64,000 bases of DNA from Caloramator sp. mosi_1 (lineage in GTDB: Bacteria > Bacillota > Clostridia > Clostridiales > Caloramatoraceae), in the NCBI RefSeq assembly GCF_028622835.1, contig NZ_CP117677.1, forward strand, positions 496,001 to 560,000. Reading direction: 5' to 3'. The translations under genes were made by a program, and so were the position numbers. Shown here piece after piece: positions 40,683 to 52,699 of the stretch. The notes beneath the pieces were generated by a model that worked only from the letters and a program-made list of their open reading frames with translations, was not told the DNA's origin and made no database searches. The first letter of the stretch is position 1. Every line of letters begins with the position of its first letter.

Positions 40683-41716
40683 TTATAAAACGTCATCTTC
40701 TACAACTTCAACATTTTTCTTTAATGCATTAACCATTAGAGCCGTTACAATAACACCTACAACAACAGCTAATATAAACATCAATCTATTATCCACAACT
40801 GGAAGAACTATTGGACCACCGTGTGAGTGCATGATCTCCAACCTTACCTATAGCTGCAATTGCAGCACCTATTGCTGAACCTGTCATTATGGAAGGAATT
40901 ACTCTTAATGGATCTGCTGCTGCAAATGGAATTGCACCTTCAGTTATACCAATTAATCCCATAGCAATTGCACCAATTCCTGCTTCTTGTTCAGCTTTTG
41001 TATATTTTTTCTTATTCATTAGTGTAGCTACTCCCATTCCAAGTGGAGGAATACATATTGCTACAGCAACTGGCCCCATAATTGTAGCTATTCCTTCTCC
41101 AATCATTGCTGCTGCAAACATAAATGCTACTTTATTAACTGGTCCACCCATATCAAACGCAATCATTGCACCCATTATTAATGCTAAGACAACAGAGTTC
41201 CCTGTACTCATTGATTTGAGTGTATTAGTTAAACTATTCATTAGACTACTTATTGGTGATCCTATTACATAAATCATTAGAAAACCTACTATTAATGATG
41301 TAAGTAATGGTATTACAAATATTGGCATTATAGGTCTTAAGTTTTTATGAACCTTCCATCCTTTAATCCATCTGGCGGTGTATCCTGCTATAAAGCCTGC
41401 AACTATACCTCCTAAAAACCTGCTTTGATATTACTTGCAAGCACTCCACCTACAAGACCTGGAGCAATTCCAGGTCTATCTGCAATACCAAAAGCAATAA
41501 ATGCTGCTAACACTGGAACCATCATTGTAAAGGCTGCTGCTCCAATATCCATCATACTCTTTAATAAAGGATTTGTAACTACCGCACCTTCTCCTGCTTT
41601 AACTCCACTTAAAGCAATTGAGAAAGCAATAAATACACCACCAATAACTACTATTGGTAATCATGTACGAAACTCCTGTCATTAAATACTCTCTAATCTT
41701 TTTAATTCTTCTTTCA
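40683..41716 (-). CDS. PTS fructose-type EIIC permease (frame interrupted)
   Basis: Membrane permease of the fructose/mannitol PTS group, about 345 residues with eight or more hydrophobic segments. It starts MKEELKRLREYLMTGVSYMIP at 41716 after GGGG. Family segments include IADRPGIAPGLVGG, AFDMGGPVNKVA, IGITEGAIPFAAADP and a C-terminal helix followed by an acidic tail. Breaks near 41692, 41660, 41418, 41345 and 40825 are homopolymer-linked. The genes EIIA-EIIC-EIIB are separate, as in frv/frw-like systems. Substrate is not fixed by sequence; manA nearby favours mannose or a mannosyl compound. Confidence 0.9.
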
Positions 41717-41768
41717 TTTTAATCCCCTCATCCAATTAATATTTATTAAGAACTATAAGTTCTCTCGA

Positions 41769-42207
41769 TTAAATTGAATTTAAAATGTTTGCAACTTCAT
41801 CTCTAGATTGCGATTTTCTAAGCTTATCAACAAAGTTTTCATCCATAAGTTTTCTAGAAATTCGAGATAGGATTTGTAAGTGTAAGTCATTAGCATCTTT
41901 TCTGGAACGCCTAATAAAAATACTAAATCAACCGGATTATTATCTAATGATTCCCATTCAACTTTTTGTTCAAGTTTTGCAAATACCATTACTGCTTCAT
42001 TAACAGCATCTGTCTTACCGTGTGGTATTGCAATTCCATTTCCAACTCCAGTTGTAAAAGTTTTTCCCTTTCCAATACTGTTTTTACATATTTGTCTACT
42101 GAATTAATTTTACCAAAATTATAGGCTAACTCTGCTAATTCTTTTATAACCTCCTCCTTTCTATTAGCATTTAAGTTTAAAACTATTAAATTTTTGTTAA
42201 TCACCAT
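41769..42207 (-). CDS. PTS fructose-type EIIA (frame interrupted)
   Basis: About 147-residue EIIA of the fructose/nitrogen family. The phosphohistidine lies in GNGIAIPHGKTDAVN, with LVFLLGVPE downstream. It starts MVINKNLIVLNLNANRKEEVI at the ATG at 42207 after AGGAGG. Breaks near 42065 and 41905 are homopolymer-linked. Its start overlaps the end of the activator gene by about ten bases, so regulator and EIIA are translated together. Confidence 0.88.
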
Positions 42208-44176
42208 CAAAAACGCCTCCTAATATACGTTTTACTTCTAATATTTCCTTGGAATCTCTAATTATATTAACAAAACCTTTCTCCTCAATTGCATTATAAA
42301 GTTTTTTAAATATAAATTTTCCTTCTTTTAAATCTTTTTTGATATACTTATCATAAACACCACATCTACATATTCATTACCCCATAATATAGGTTCCTTT
42401 AAAGTTAATAATGATAATTTTGTCCTTTTCACCAACTCTGGATTAGCGTGGGGTATAGCTATACCATTTCCTATTGATGTATAGGTCATTTTTTCTCTTT
42501 CAACTAAATTTGTATAATATTCCTTATCTACATAGCCTCTCTTTATAAGTTCAGATGATAAAAACTTTAATATTTCATTTTGTTCTTTGAAACTGTAATT
42601 CAAAAATATTAAATTTTCATCAATGATACTTTCAATAAATGCTGTATTTTCTTTTTATTTTTTATACCATTAATAAAGTATTCTATTTTTTTATGTCATT
42701 TTGGGTAAGGATAGGCTTTATTTGTAATACAGGTTTTTTGTTATTATAGGTATTGTAGAAATTATAAAATCAATATCATTTAAGTTAATTTTTTCAAGAT
42801 CTAAATATGAAATTGTATCAACTATATCTATTTCTCTAAAACTATTTTCTATCCTCGCCGCCAAAAGCTGTGAGGTACCTATACCACTTGAACATACAAC
42901 AATTACTTTAAAAGGCTTTATATTTCTTTCAATAGCTGCTCCAATATGTAATGCTATATAACCAATTTCTTCTTCAGGAATCTTTACACCTAAATATTTG
43001 TTGAATACAGTACTTGACATCCAAGCTACTCCAAAGAACTCTGAATAGTTTTCTTTTATTTCATTTAATACTGGATTTCTAAGTGCTAAACCATATTTTA
43101 ATCTATTAATTGTTGGTCTTAAATGTAATATTAATCCATTTAAAAGCTGTTCATCTTTTTCTAAATATATATCTAATGCCCTCTGTGCAATATCAATTAT
43201 TTCTTTTGCCATAATAACTGATAAATCATCTTCTTTTATGTTATTAACTAAATTATTTAGATCATCTTTTTTATTTTGTTGCATCTTAGCACCGAGTATA
43301 TGCATCAATATATATATAACCTCTGATTTTGGTAAACTAATTTTAAAAGCATTTTCTATGTTTCTTGTAATTTCTAATGCAATTTCATATTCTTCTTTAT
43401 CTTTTATTTCATAAACAATATCCTCTGGTAAATTTATGTCTTTTCCTTCTTTTAGTCTTTTAATTGAGATTGCAATATGTATTACAAGACTTATAAACGC
43501 ATCATCTGTAAACCTAACACCTAGTTTTGCTTCGGCGTCTTCTACAATGTTTTCAAGCAGCTTATAATCTAAATCTACTAATTCTTTCAATTTTTCTATC
43601 ATCTTAAAATCTAACCTTGCTGCCACATTATTTAGTAAAATTTCTTCTAGTTCTTCTTTATCTTTTTCATTTACAATTAAATATGCTATAGCATTTCTAA
43701 AGTTATCTTCAGTACCTACAATTTGTATACCATAGTTTGTTTTTTAATAAGCTTTAAATTAAAATTTTTTAACCATTTATCTACTTGTTCAATATCTTTA
43801 TGAATTGTTACTTTACTAACATATAATTCTTGTGCTAATTCTGATACTGTTATATTTGTTTTTGTTATAAGTAGCCTCTTTAGTATATAATTCTTTCTAA
43901 ACTGTGGAGTATATGGTTCTATAAAACTACTATTATATTTATAATTTTGAAGAAGTTCTAAACGTTTTTCTTCATTAACTTTAAGTCTTATTCCATACCT
44001 CGGTTTTTTTCTACATAAACATCTTTTTCTAATAATACATTTTCAACTAATTTTATATCATTTCTAACTGTTTTATTAGACACATTTAATTTCTCAGCTA
44101 TATTATCAATAGTTATATAAGAATCATTTGTTTCTAAAAGAATTTCTATTATCTTATTTACTCTTTCTTGGCTCAT
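42197..44176 (-). CDS. PRD-containing transcriptional activator with EIIB and EIIA domains (frame interrupted)
   Basis: A MtlR/BglG-type PTS regulator of about 660 residues. In order: an N-terminal HTH (IDNIAEKLNVSNKTVRNDI), a second helix-turn-helix part, PRD1, PRD2 (with IGYIALHIGAAIERN), a Gat/Mtl-type EIIB domain with the phosphocysteine in VVCSSGIGTSQLLAARIE, and an EIIA domain with histidine in GNGIAIPHANPEL. Phosphorylation of these domains by the PTS tunes activity to sugar supply. Breaks near 44005, 43740, 42740, 42655 and 42340 are homopolymer-linked. It is the first gene of the PTS operon, and a palindrome sits just before its ribosome site. Confidence 0.88.
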
Positions 44177-44188
44177 ATTTTTCCCCTT

Positions 44189-44209
44189 TTACCACATTAA
44201 TTGTGGTAA
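44189..44209. promoter_or_regulatory. Palindrome at the PTS regulator start, with a second half at 44309
   Basis: TTACCACA and TGTGGTAA form perfect 8-bp arms around a 5-base centre, just upstream of the regulator's GGGGAAA site. The 14-base sequence ATTAATGTGGTAAA occurs here (minus strand) and again at 44309-44322 (plus strand). This looks like a paired operator, probably for the adjacent PRD activator. Confidence 0.6.
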
Positions 44210-44387
44210 CTATTATTGATTTTTGTATTTTATATACATTTCTTAATTATATTATAATTTGAAAAATATAGTTTTTTCAATACTTCTAATCTATATTTGT
44301 ATTTCCATATTAATGTGGTAAATGTTTAATAATTAATAAATATAAATTATTTAATAGCTTTTATTTTATGTAAATACTTAAATTTTT

Positions 44388-44442
44388 TAAAATAAAATAG
44401 GGGTCATCCATAACTTTTGTAGAACACATTTATGGATTCCCC
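44388..44442 (-). terminator. Terminator of the SbcCD-like operon
   Basis: GGGGTCATCCATAA pairs with TTATGGATTCCCC; on the minus strand the stem is followed by TATTTTATTTTA. It lies about 30 bases after the sbcC-like stop. Confidence 0.85.
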
Positions 44443-44471
44443 TTAAAATAAACGCATCTCTTACATCTCTA

Positions 44472-46867
44472 TCAAATTTCCTCCAGAAGCTCTGCTGTGT
44501 CTCTACTGCAGGTTGTAAAAATAACCTGATGTTTTTCTGCAAACTTCTTTATAAGTTCTGCTGCCTTTTGTTTTCTATCTTCATCTAAATCTACTAAGCA
44601 GTCGTCTAAAACTATAAAGGTCTCTTTATCAAACATATTATCAATAAGTGCAAACTTTAGTGCAAGGGCAACTGTATCATATGTTCCAGTTGATAATAAA
44701 TCTACTGAAATATTTGACGTATCATTACCTATTTCAAAATTCATTGATTCTGTAAAATCCTTAACCTTATACTTATTATTTGTTATATATCCTAAATATT
44801 CATTGAAGCTATCTATAATTGGAGTAAAGGTATTGTTATTTATTTCATCCAATGTCTCATCAATTATTTCCTTTAATTTAATTAAATTCATTGCCTTCTT
44901 TAAATAGTTCCTATAACTTTCTTCATACAACTTCATTTCTTCTTCAAAATCCTTACTTGACTTTTTATCTTGAAGCTCAAGCTCTATGCTAAAATACTGC
45001 TGCTGAAGTTTTCCTTTTTCACTAAATAGACTCTGTTCCTTCTCCTTCATTTCATTTAAATGATTATTAAACTCTGTTACCGTAGTAAAACCTTGTGGAA
45101 GTGGCTTAAGTTTAGCAAGCTCCTTATCTAACATTTTTATTTCAGACATAACATCTACTATTTTATTAAATAGCTCTTCAGGTGATATATACTTATTTTC
45201 CCAATCCTTTATAGTTGACTCTATATTAGTTACCTCTGCTAATATTCTAACCTTCTTATTATCTAATTCTACCTTCTCTTTTCTTATATCTTCTATTGCC
45301 CTTGTTACATTTACATCTCCAATTTCAGCAAGCTTCTTTTCTAACCCTTCTACCGTATCATCACCTAAATCCTTTTGTATATCCCTCTTTTTATTAACAA
45401 TATCCACACTTAAAAGAGTTCTTTTTGTTGCAATCTCCCTTGCCTCATCTACATCCTTAACCTCAAACTTATTCAACAAACCAAAGAACTCACTCTTTAA
45501 CCTTGTATATTCTTCCCTTATCTTCTCTACATCAAAATCCTTAAGTTTTATCTCTAAATCAAAATCATCTGTTTCAATCTTTGCAAATCCCTTTGCACTA
45601 TCACTAATTGATTCATCTATTCTTCTCTTTTCCTCTAAATCCTTTGTTAAATAGATGCTGCTGCTATTTTTTATATTAATATTTACTGTAAACTCACCTA
45701 AATTTATTTGATTTTCTAACCTTTCAATTTCTCTTCTTTTCTTTTCAAGTTCTTTTACATCCTGATCTGAAATCTCCTTGAGCTCATCAAGTTTTTTCTT
45801 TAAATCTTCTACTTGAGTAAGTTTATCCTTTATTTGCCTTAATCTCTTTTCTATCTCTACTTTTTCCCTTGCCTTTAAGTTTTGTTCCTCTTCCCTTATT
45901 AGAACCTTTATCTTCTCTTCAATCTCATCTAACTCTTTCTTATTATTCTCTAATTTAGTTTGATACTGAGGCCAATTTCTTTGAACCTCACTTAATTTGT
46001 CATACTCAATTTTTAACCTATCCCTCTTTGGTTCAATCTCTGCCCTATTGAGTGCATCCTTTTCAAAGGCCTTTAGCTCATCTAACTCCTTTTTAACAGA
46101 AGTATATTCCTCTTCTATTTCCTTCAAACTCTTTAAAATTTTATCCCTCTCATCCTCAATTTCTATTACTTTTTCAAGCTCTATCTTTGCCTTTTCTTTT
46201 TGTAGTAGCTGTCCAAAATTAAGCCTACGTTTTTTAAATATGGATTGTTTATTCCTCTATTATTAAGGGGTGCTTCTCTATCTATATCCCAGTTATTTGT
46301 CAATTTTTTAATCTCTTCTTCAATATTGGACTTTAAATCCTCTATTGAAACACCATCTAATTCAAGTGTTGAAGTACTTACAAATTGAAAAATTGAATTT
46401 TTATCTCTTTGTCCTCTACTATATTTTTAATGGACTCTTTAAAATCCCTCTGTTTTTGAAATACAAGCTTATTATACGTTGCTTCACCTTCAATAAATAT
46501 TTTATTTAGCTCTTCCCTTATTCTTTTTCATCGCTAATTTTAGTTCCCTGTATTTCTAAATAAGATGAAGGATTTTTGTCCGACCATCTTCTATTTATTT
46601 TTAAAACATCATTACCATTTTCAATCTCTAAATAAGCCTCTGCGTAATCTCCCTTTGGGTAGGGGAAAAATAGATTTTTAAATTCCTTATCTTCTCTCTT
46701 CTACTTCCTATTTTTGCATCCTTAAAAATTGTATTTGATATTGCCTCAACAATTGTACTCTTTCCTGCTTCATTTTTGCCATATACAACATTTAAGCCAT
46801 CAGAAAACTCAACCTTCTTATCCCTTAAACCTGCAAATTGTTTACACTCTACCTTCCTTAGCTTCAT
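44472..46867 (-). CDS. sbcC: SbcC/YhaN-like SMC-type ATPase (frame interrupted)
   Basis: A DNA-repair ATPase of the Rad50/SbcC class, about 805 residues, acting with the nuclease encoded just upstream. The N-terminus MKLRKVECKQFAGLRDKKVEF leads to the Walker A loop YGKNEAGKSTIVEA. A long coiled coil (about residues 200-650, rich in E, K and L) follows. The C-terminal half-ATPase has a signature near LLSTGTYDTVALALKFALID, Walker B FIVLDDCLVDLDEDR, and a final FTTCSR. Breaks near 46700, 46660, 46525, 46420 and 46225 are homopolymer-linked. The start overlaps the sbcD-like stop (ATGA). It is smaller than E. coli SbcC and closer to YhaN. Confidence 0.85.
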
Positions 46868-47970
46868 TTTTTCACCTCCATTATCTTTTCGTAGGCAAGC
46901 TCTAAAAGTTCCTTATCTTCAATTTTGCTTAAAATTCTATGTGGAAGTGAACCTATTGAAAATTCTTTATCAATTTGACTCTTATCGAATTTCTTTCTTA
47001 TATTATCACTGTATTCAAAGTAAAGAGCTTTCTTGATAGCTCATCAAAGCATTTCTTTCTATCATCGCTGTGATCTACTTCAATGCTTCCTGAAAAATAT
47101 GTCCTTACTATTTTATTCTTTGGATTCTCCTCTAAAAGCCTATCTTTATAATCCTCAAGTTCCTTATATGAATTAATAATACACTTATCATCAACAAATT
47201 TATATGTACCTGTTTTAACCTTAACTGCATTGAAGTTGCCTTTATCTTCTACGTCAACAACCCAAGCATAACCCTCGTGTCTGCAGTCAAGTCCATCTGG
47301 TTCAGGAGTACCTGGGATTAATACCTTTTGGTTTTTTACCTCATCATTAAAGGGGTAATTTATGTGCATATGACCTACAACAGCCATATCTACATCTAAA
47401 GAGTTTATTTCATCAATACTCATACTAAAATATTCATCCTTCATATCAGGTGAAATACCCTTTATAGAACCGTGGGCAACAAGTATATTAAAGGCACTAT
47501 TATCAAATTCCGTATAATTTTTAATCCAGTCAAGTCTATTTTCCTTTGAATGCTTTAAATCACAAAATGCAGGATACAGAATAACCTTTTCTTCATTTAT
47601 TTCAAGTTCATATGGTCTATACTCATTTAAGATAATTATGTTTGTATCCTTTACACTATTTAAAAATGTTACCCAAAAGTTTGTTACATTGAAAAAGTCG
47701 TGATTTCCTGGAAGAATTGCTACATATTCGCCGTGGAACTTTCTTAAAATTGATATGATTTGATCTAAGTATTTTTGTTTGTGTCTGATGCACTCTCAAA
47801 TAGATCGCCTGCGATTAGAAATAAGCTGCAACCCCTATCGTTTGCTATATTAACCATATTTTCTAATGCTTTAAACCTTGCCTCCTGAAGAACCTTACTT
47901 ACATTTTCACTATAGTTTTTAAACTTCATACCAATATGAAGGTCTGAAGTTGCTAAAAACGAAATGCCAT
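46864..47970 (-). CDS. sbcD: SbcD/YhaO-like metallophosphoesterase nuclease (frame interrupted)
   Basis: A Mre11/SbcD-class nuclease of about 370 residues. Metal-binding motifs are SDLHIGMKF, IAGDLFE, PGNHDFF, VAHGSI and VVGHMHINYP. The C-terminal part would contact the ATPase partner. It starts MAFRFLATSDLHIG at the ATG at 47970 after AGGGGATG. Breaks near 47955, 47780 and 47025 are homopolymer-linked. The stop overlaps the sbcC-like start, so the two subunits are made together. The pair should open hairpin or blocked DNA ends. Confidence 0.87.
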
Positions 47971-48086
47971 CTAATCATCCCCTTTAGTTTTTTCGTAAAT
48001 GAGTTGAATATTAAATATATGCTACTATTACTTATATTAACACTTTACAGTATGTTACGCAAAGGTAAATTTTTACATTATATAAC

Positions 48087-48115
48087 GCAAAAAGGACCGT
48101 CACAGACGATCCTTT
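48087..48115 (-). terminator. Terminator of the helicase-methyltransferase operon
   Basis: AAAGGACCGTC pairs with GACGATCCTTT (one mismatch). On the minus strand TTTTTGCG follows. It lies just after the methyltransferase stop. Confidence 0.8.
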
Positions 48116-48119
48116 AAAA

Positions 48120-48705
48120 CTAAATTTTTCTTAATATTACACTGAACCACATTTCATCCTCTCTACCTTCTCTTACATCTTTTGTAATAAGCGTTTCTAT
48201 TATTTTAAATTCTGGATGCTTATTTATAAGCTCCCTAAAGGATTTTTCTTCATAGAAATTAAAAACCTCCCATTTCTAAATTCCTCTTTATCTCCATACT
48301 TAAAGGATGCAAACAAAATGCCATTTGGTTTTAAAGCTCTTGATATTTTGTTTAAAATATCATCCATCTCTTTTCTTGGTACGTGCAGTAATGAAGCACA
48401 AGCCCAAACACCTTCAAATTCATTATCATAATCTAACTCATTAAATGCTTTGTGTACTGTTTTTCTGCCTGTTAATTTACTTGATAGTTTTACCATTTCA
48501 ATAGACGCATCCAAAGAAATAACATCATAGCCTTTATCTAAAAAATACTTTGTATCTCTTCCAGAACCACATCCTAAATCAAGTATCTTTACTCCCTTGT
48601 CTAAATATTTTAGAAAAAATCATATAATTCCTGCATATCTGCATCTTTTGTATTTAAATAAAAATCCAGTGCATTATTGTTATAGTACTCTATTGTTTCA
48701 TTCAT
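48120..48705 (-). CDS. Class I SAM-dependent methyltransferase (frame interrupted)
   Basis: About 195 residues. ILDLGCGSGRDTKYFLDKGYD is split across motif I (SAM binding) and its helix; LDASIEMV is motif II, and GVWACASLLHVPR is the post-I acidic/aromatic region. The form resembles TehB/UbiE-like small-molecule methyltransferases, with no DPPY/NPPY motif, so a DNA methylase is unlikely. The start MNETIEYYNNNALDFY at 48705 overlaps the end of the helicase gene (ATGAATGA), so translation is coupled. Breaks near 48620 and 48262 are homopolymer-linked. Substrate unknown. Confidence 0.83.
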
Positions 48706-51217
48706 TTTTAAATCTCTCCTTGTAATATTTGATTATTCTATAATCTAATGCATCTTTGAAGTGTTTTTTAAAAGCCTGGTTATCTAAATATAACTCTAAA
48801 TCTTCAACTAAACAAAAATACTCTCCATCCCTAAAGAAAAATTCTGGATTCGTTTTGGATAAAAATTTTTCTGGATTATCCCTAGATAACTTTAAATACT
48901 CCCTCATTCCCCAATTTTTATAGCCTGCTGTATTTTTATCCTTCAACATATCTACAGCATTTGAAGAATTAGAATAGAAATTTTTAAAACTCTCATATAT
49001 ATCCTCATCAGATAGTTTTAATTTTATATTACCGTTGTTATAAAAAGCAATAAGTAGTGGCATTTTATAACTTTTAGCCATAGATGTTTTTTCAATAAAA
49101 TTTATAAATTTATGTGCCAATGTACCATACATTTTTTCTTCATCTTCATCAAGTTCAAAATTTTTATATAAAAATTCAATATAATCGTTTAATATATTTA
49201 TTTTAGAAGATTTTTTCATACTAAAATATATAGAGTCGTCAACATACTTATAAAAATCGTGTCTTAATGGTTTATATCCTAAAAATTCTTTTATCCTTAG
49301 ATATTCATTAAAAATTATTTGCTCTATACCTAATAAATCATTCGCTTGTTTCTTGAAAATATCAATTATTCTAAAGTCAAAATCTACAATACAATTTTCT
49401 GGAAAATCCTCTTCATTAACAATATATCTGTTTTTCCTTATATTCTCTATATCATAATCTGAACCACTTAATAAAAATGGAACTAAATTAGCCTTTTTAT
49501 AATTTCCTATAAAATCTAATACCGTTAAATAATTTTTGTTTTTAGATTTTCTTAATCCTCTTCCTAACTGTTGTAAAAATACAGTTGGCGATTCAGTTGG
49601 TCTTAAAAACATAACCATATCAATATCTGGAATATCTACTCCTTCATTGAACATATCAACAACAAAAATAACATTTATTTCTCCATTTTTAAATTTTTCA
49701 ATTGCTTTTTCTCTTTCCAAAGAAAACTCTCCCTGTTCACCACTATATACAGCACAGGATTTAATTTTATTATCATTAAAATATTTAGCCATATATTCAG
49801 CGTGTCTTTTTGATGAACAAAAGGCTATGGTCCTTTGTTTGCTATACTTTAAGTAGTTTTTTAATATTAGATTCGCTCTTTTATTTAACATTAAAACTTC
49901 TTCTAATTCTTTCTCTTTATATTTTCCATTTATAACTGGAATATTAGAAAAGTCTGTTTCATCATATATCCCATAATAATGAAAAGGAACTAAGTAGCCT
50001 TTGTTTATAGCATCCTTTAACCTTAGTTCATAAACTACATTATAATCACAAAGTTCAAATATATCCTTATTATCTAACCTCTCTGGTGTTGCTGTTAATC
50101 CTAACAAAAATTTAGGTTCAAAATAGTTAATTATATTCATATATCTTGAAGATACAGCGTGGTGAAACTCATCTATTACTATATAGTCAAAATGATTATT
50201 ATTAAAAAATTCTTTATTTAAATATTCTTCCTTTCCAAGTGTTTGAACAGAAGCAAAGAGTATATCACAATCTAAATCCTTAACATCAGCATTAAAAAAT
50301 CCAATAGTATCTTCAGGTCTAACGTTTCTAAAGGATTCTGCTGCTTGTTTGAGTATCTCCTCCCTATGAGCAACAAATAGTACCTTTTTAAATTCTAAAG
50401 AATCAAAGGCAGCTAAATATGTTTTACCTATTCCTGTTGCAGCTACAACAAGTCCCTTATTAAATCCCTCTAATCTACTTCTTTTAAGTTCATATAATGC
50501 CTCTATCTGTGCTCCTCTTGGTTTATAAAGATTAATTATTTTTTTATCCTCATTATTTTCATCTAAAATAAATTTAGGTTTTTTCCATTGTAAACTATAT
50601 TTTTTAATTCTCTATCATCAATTTTTATTGTATTTTCCTCAAATATTCTAAAGAATTCATTTTTAAATTCTTTAAAATCCTGTGGATTTGTTGTTTTTTC
50701 TATTCTATAATTCCACTCAACACCACTTATTAATGCTGATTCTGATAAATTAGATGAACCTATAAAAATATCTCCACCATTTTCATAATCAAATATATAT
50801 GCTTTAGGATGGAATGATATATTTTCTTGCTTATAAAATCTTAAATCTACATAATCTCCCAGTCTATCTTTTAAAAGATAGAGAGCAGAGGGTTGAGTTA
50901 TATTTAGATATTTTCCTGTTATTATTCTAATTTTTGCTCCTCTATTTTTAGCTAAAATTAGTTCATCTAAAATCAATCTTATTCCTGATTCCATCAAAAA
51001 GATACAATAATATTTATTTCATTAGCTCTACTAAATGATTTCTTAAGCTCCGTTAAAAAATATCTGTACAACCAGTAAAACATTTTTTAATACTTATTCC
51101 TTGACTTAATTGAAGTCTTTTATATAATTCCTCTATTTTGCTATATACATCGTCTATTTCTTTATATTCAACATTTTTTAGTTCTTTATTTATCAATCCT
51201 ATCTTTTCAGCAGCCAT
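48698..51217 (-). CDS. PLD-nuclease / superfamily 2 helicase fusion (frame interrupted)
   Basis: About 845 residues. An N-terminal phospholipase D-like nuclease domain has SFHPKAYIFDYENG and FIGSSNLSESAL (one HxK motif plus the conserved GSSN). An SF2 helicase follows, with VVAATGIGKTYLAAF (motif I), VIDEFHHAVS (DEFH box), LGLTATPER (motif III), and a helicase C domain with FVVDMFNEGVDIPD and LQQLGRGLRKSKNK. A C-terminal region continues for about 300 residues. Breaks near 50995, 51060, 50580 and 50145 are homopolymer-linked. Such HKD-helicase fusions act in DNA processing and some in defence; which applies here is unknown. The start ATG at 51217 follows AAAGGTAG. Confidence 0.85.
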
Positions 51218-51305
51218 AGCTATCTACCTTTCTTTAGTCTTTATTATTATATTTTCTTCATTTTTTTAAAAATCCTTTTATAATCTAAGTAAATTTATCT
51301 ATAAT

Positions 51306-51334
51306 ATATAAAAAGGCAGCCTTGCGGCTGCCTT
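51306..51334 (-). terminator. Terminator after gntP
   Basis: A perfect 9-bp stem AAGGCAGCC / GGCTGCCTT with a TTGC loop is followed on the minus strand by TTTTATATA, five bases after the gntP stop. Confidence 0.88.
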
Positions 51335-51338
51335 ATTC

Positions 51339-52680
51339 TTATAGCAATATTAAAGATGCAATGTAAACTGATAATATTGTTACCAATCCCATTAGAAGAG
51401 TTGCAACTGTTTGTGTCTTATAGGCTGTTTTAACATCCATTCCTCCAAATTGAGATACAACCCAGAAGTAGCTGTCATTTGCGTGGCTTACAGTCATAGC
51501 TCCTGCTCCTATTGCCATAACAACAAGAACTCTTGCAACCTCAGATGTTAAACCTAATGTTGGAAGAAGCGGAAGCATTAATGCAGAAGTTGTCAAAAGC
51601 GAAACTGTTGATGAACCTTGTGCTGTCTTAATAGCTGCTGCAATTATAATGGTAGTATTATACCTATATTTAATCCTGCTAAGGTTTGTCCTAAATATTC
51701 TCCAACCTTTATTTCTTTTATAACATTACCAAGAGAACCACCCGCTGCTGTTATTATTAAAATCATTGCAGAATCCTTCATTGCTTCTTGAAGCCATTTA
51801 TTTTTTATTTCCCTATCTACATTAGGTATTAATAAGAAAGCAAAGAACATACCTATTATTAATGCATTAACTGGAGTTCCAAGGAAAACAAATAGTTTAA
51901 ATATAAAGTCCTTTCCAAATGGATTGCCAGGGAATTTTGCTATTGAACCTAATGCCATTAAAATTATTGGAACAACGATAGGTGCAAAGGACTTCCAAGC
52001 ACTTGGGAGCTTACCATAATTTTTTATAACATCTTCATAGTTTATTGCGTCTGTTATGTTTGAATTATATTTTGAAGCAACCTTATTTGCATATATATTA
52101 CCTACAATTAATGCAGGAATAGAAAGAATAAGACCAAACACAATAACAAGTAGAATGTTATTTAGCTCTAAGTTTGAAGCTGCAGCTATTGGTCCTGGTG
52201 TTGGTGGAACTAAAACGTGTGTTGCATAAAGTCCAGTGGATAGTGCAATTGACATAGCAACCAATGAAGTCTTTGTCTTTTAGCAAGTGCCTTATTAAGT
52301 GGAGTTAGAATTACAAAGCCACTATCACAAAAGACAGGAATTGAAACAATATATCCTATTATACTCATAGCCAATGTTGGTCTCTTTTCTCCAACAATTT
52401 TTATTACTGTGTCTGCCATTTTAATTGCTGCCCCTGATTTTTCAAGTATAGTTCCTATTATTACACCAGCAATTATCACTATACCAATATTAGTTAAAGT
52501 GTTTCCAAATCCCTGTGTAATTATTGTTGGGATTTTATCATAGGGTAATTTTGCTGCAAAAGCAAGTAAGTATGAAGCAAATATTAATGCTAAAAATGGA
52601 TTGAGTTTAAATTTTGAGGTTGTAATGACAATAAAAACAATAGCAACTAAAAGTGCCAAAATTAAGTATGGACCAGACAT
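51339..52680 (-). CDS. gntP: GntP-family acid-sugar:proton symporter (frame interrupted)
   Basis: Membrane permease of the gluconate:H+ symporter family, about 447 residues with twelve or more hydrophobic segments. It starts MSGPYLILALLVAIVFIVI at 52680 after GGAGGGGG. Typical segments are IPVFCDSGFVILTPL, GLYATHVLVPPTPGP and MTVSHANDSYFWVVSQF. Breaks near 52275 and 51655 are homopolymer-linked. Because the next gene upstream is a glycerate kinase and the regulator is CdaR-type, the likely substrate is D-glycerate or a related hydroxy acid rather than gluconate. Confidence 0.92.
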
Positions 52681-52699
52681 AAATCCCCCTCCTTATATT

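Noticed and set aside
40889-41272. Long plus-strand open frame opposite the fructose-type EIIC
   Set aside because: It mirrors a well-supported permease on the other strand, has no ribosome site and a low-complexity product. The same holds for 29924-30505 and 19975-20313.
48120-51217. Reading the helicase and methyltransferase as a type III restriction-modification pair
   Set aside because: The methyltransferase lacks the DNA-methylase NPPY/DPPY motif and the helicase carries a PLD domain rather than the Res nuclease arrangement.
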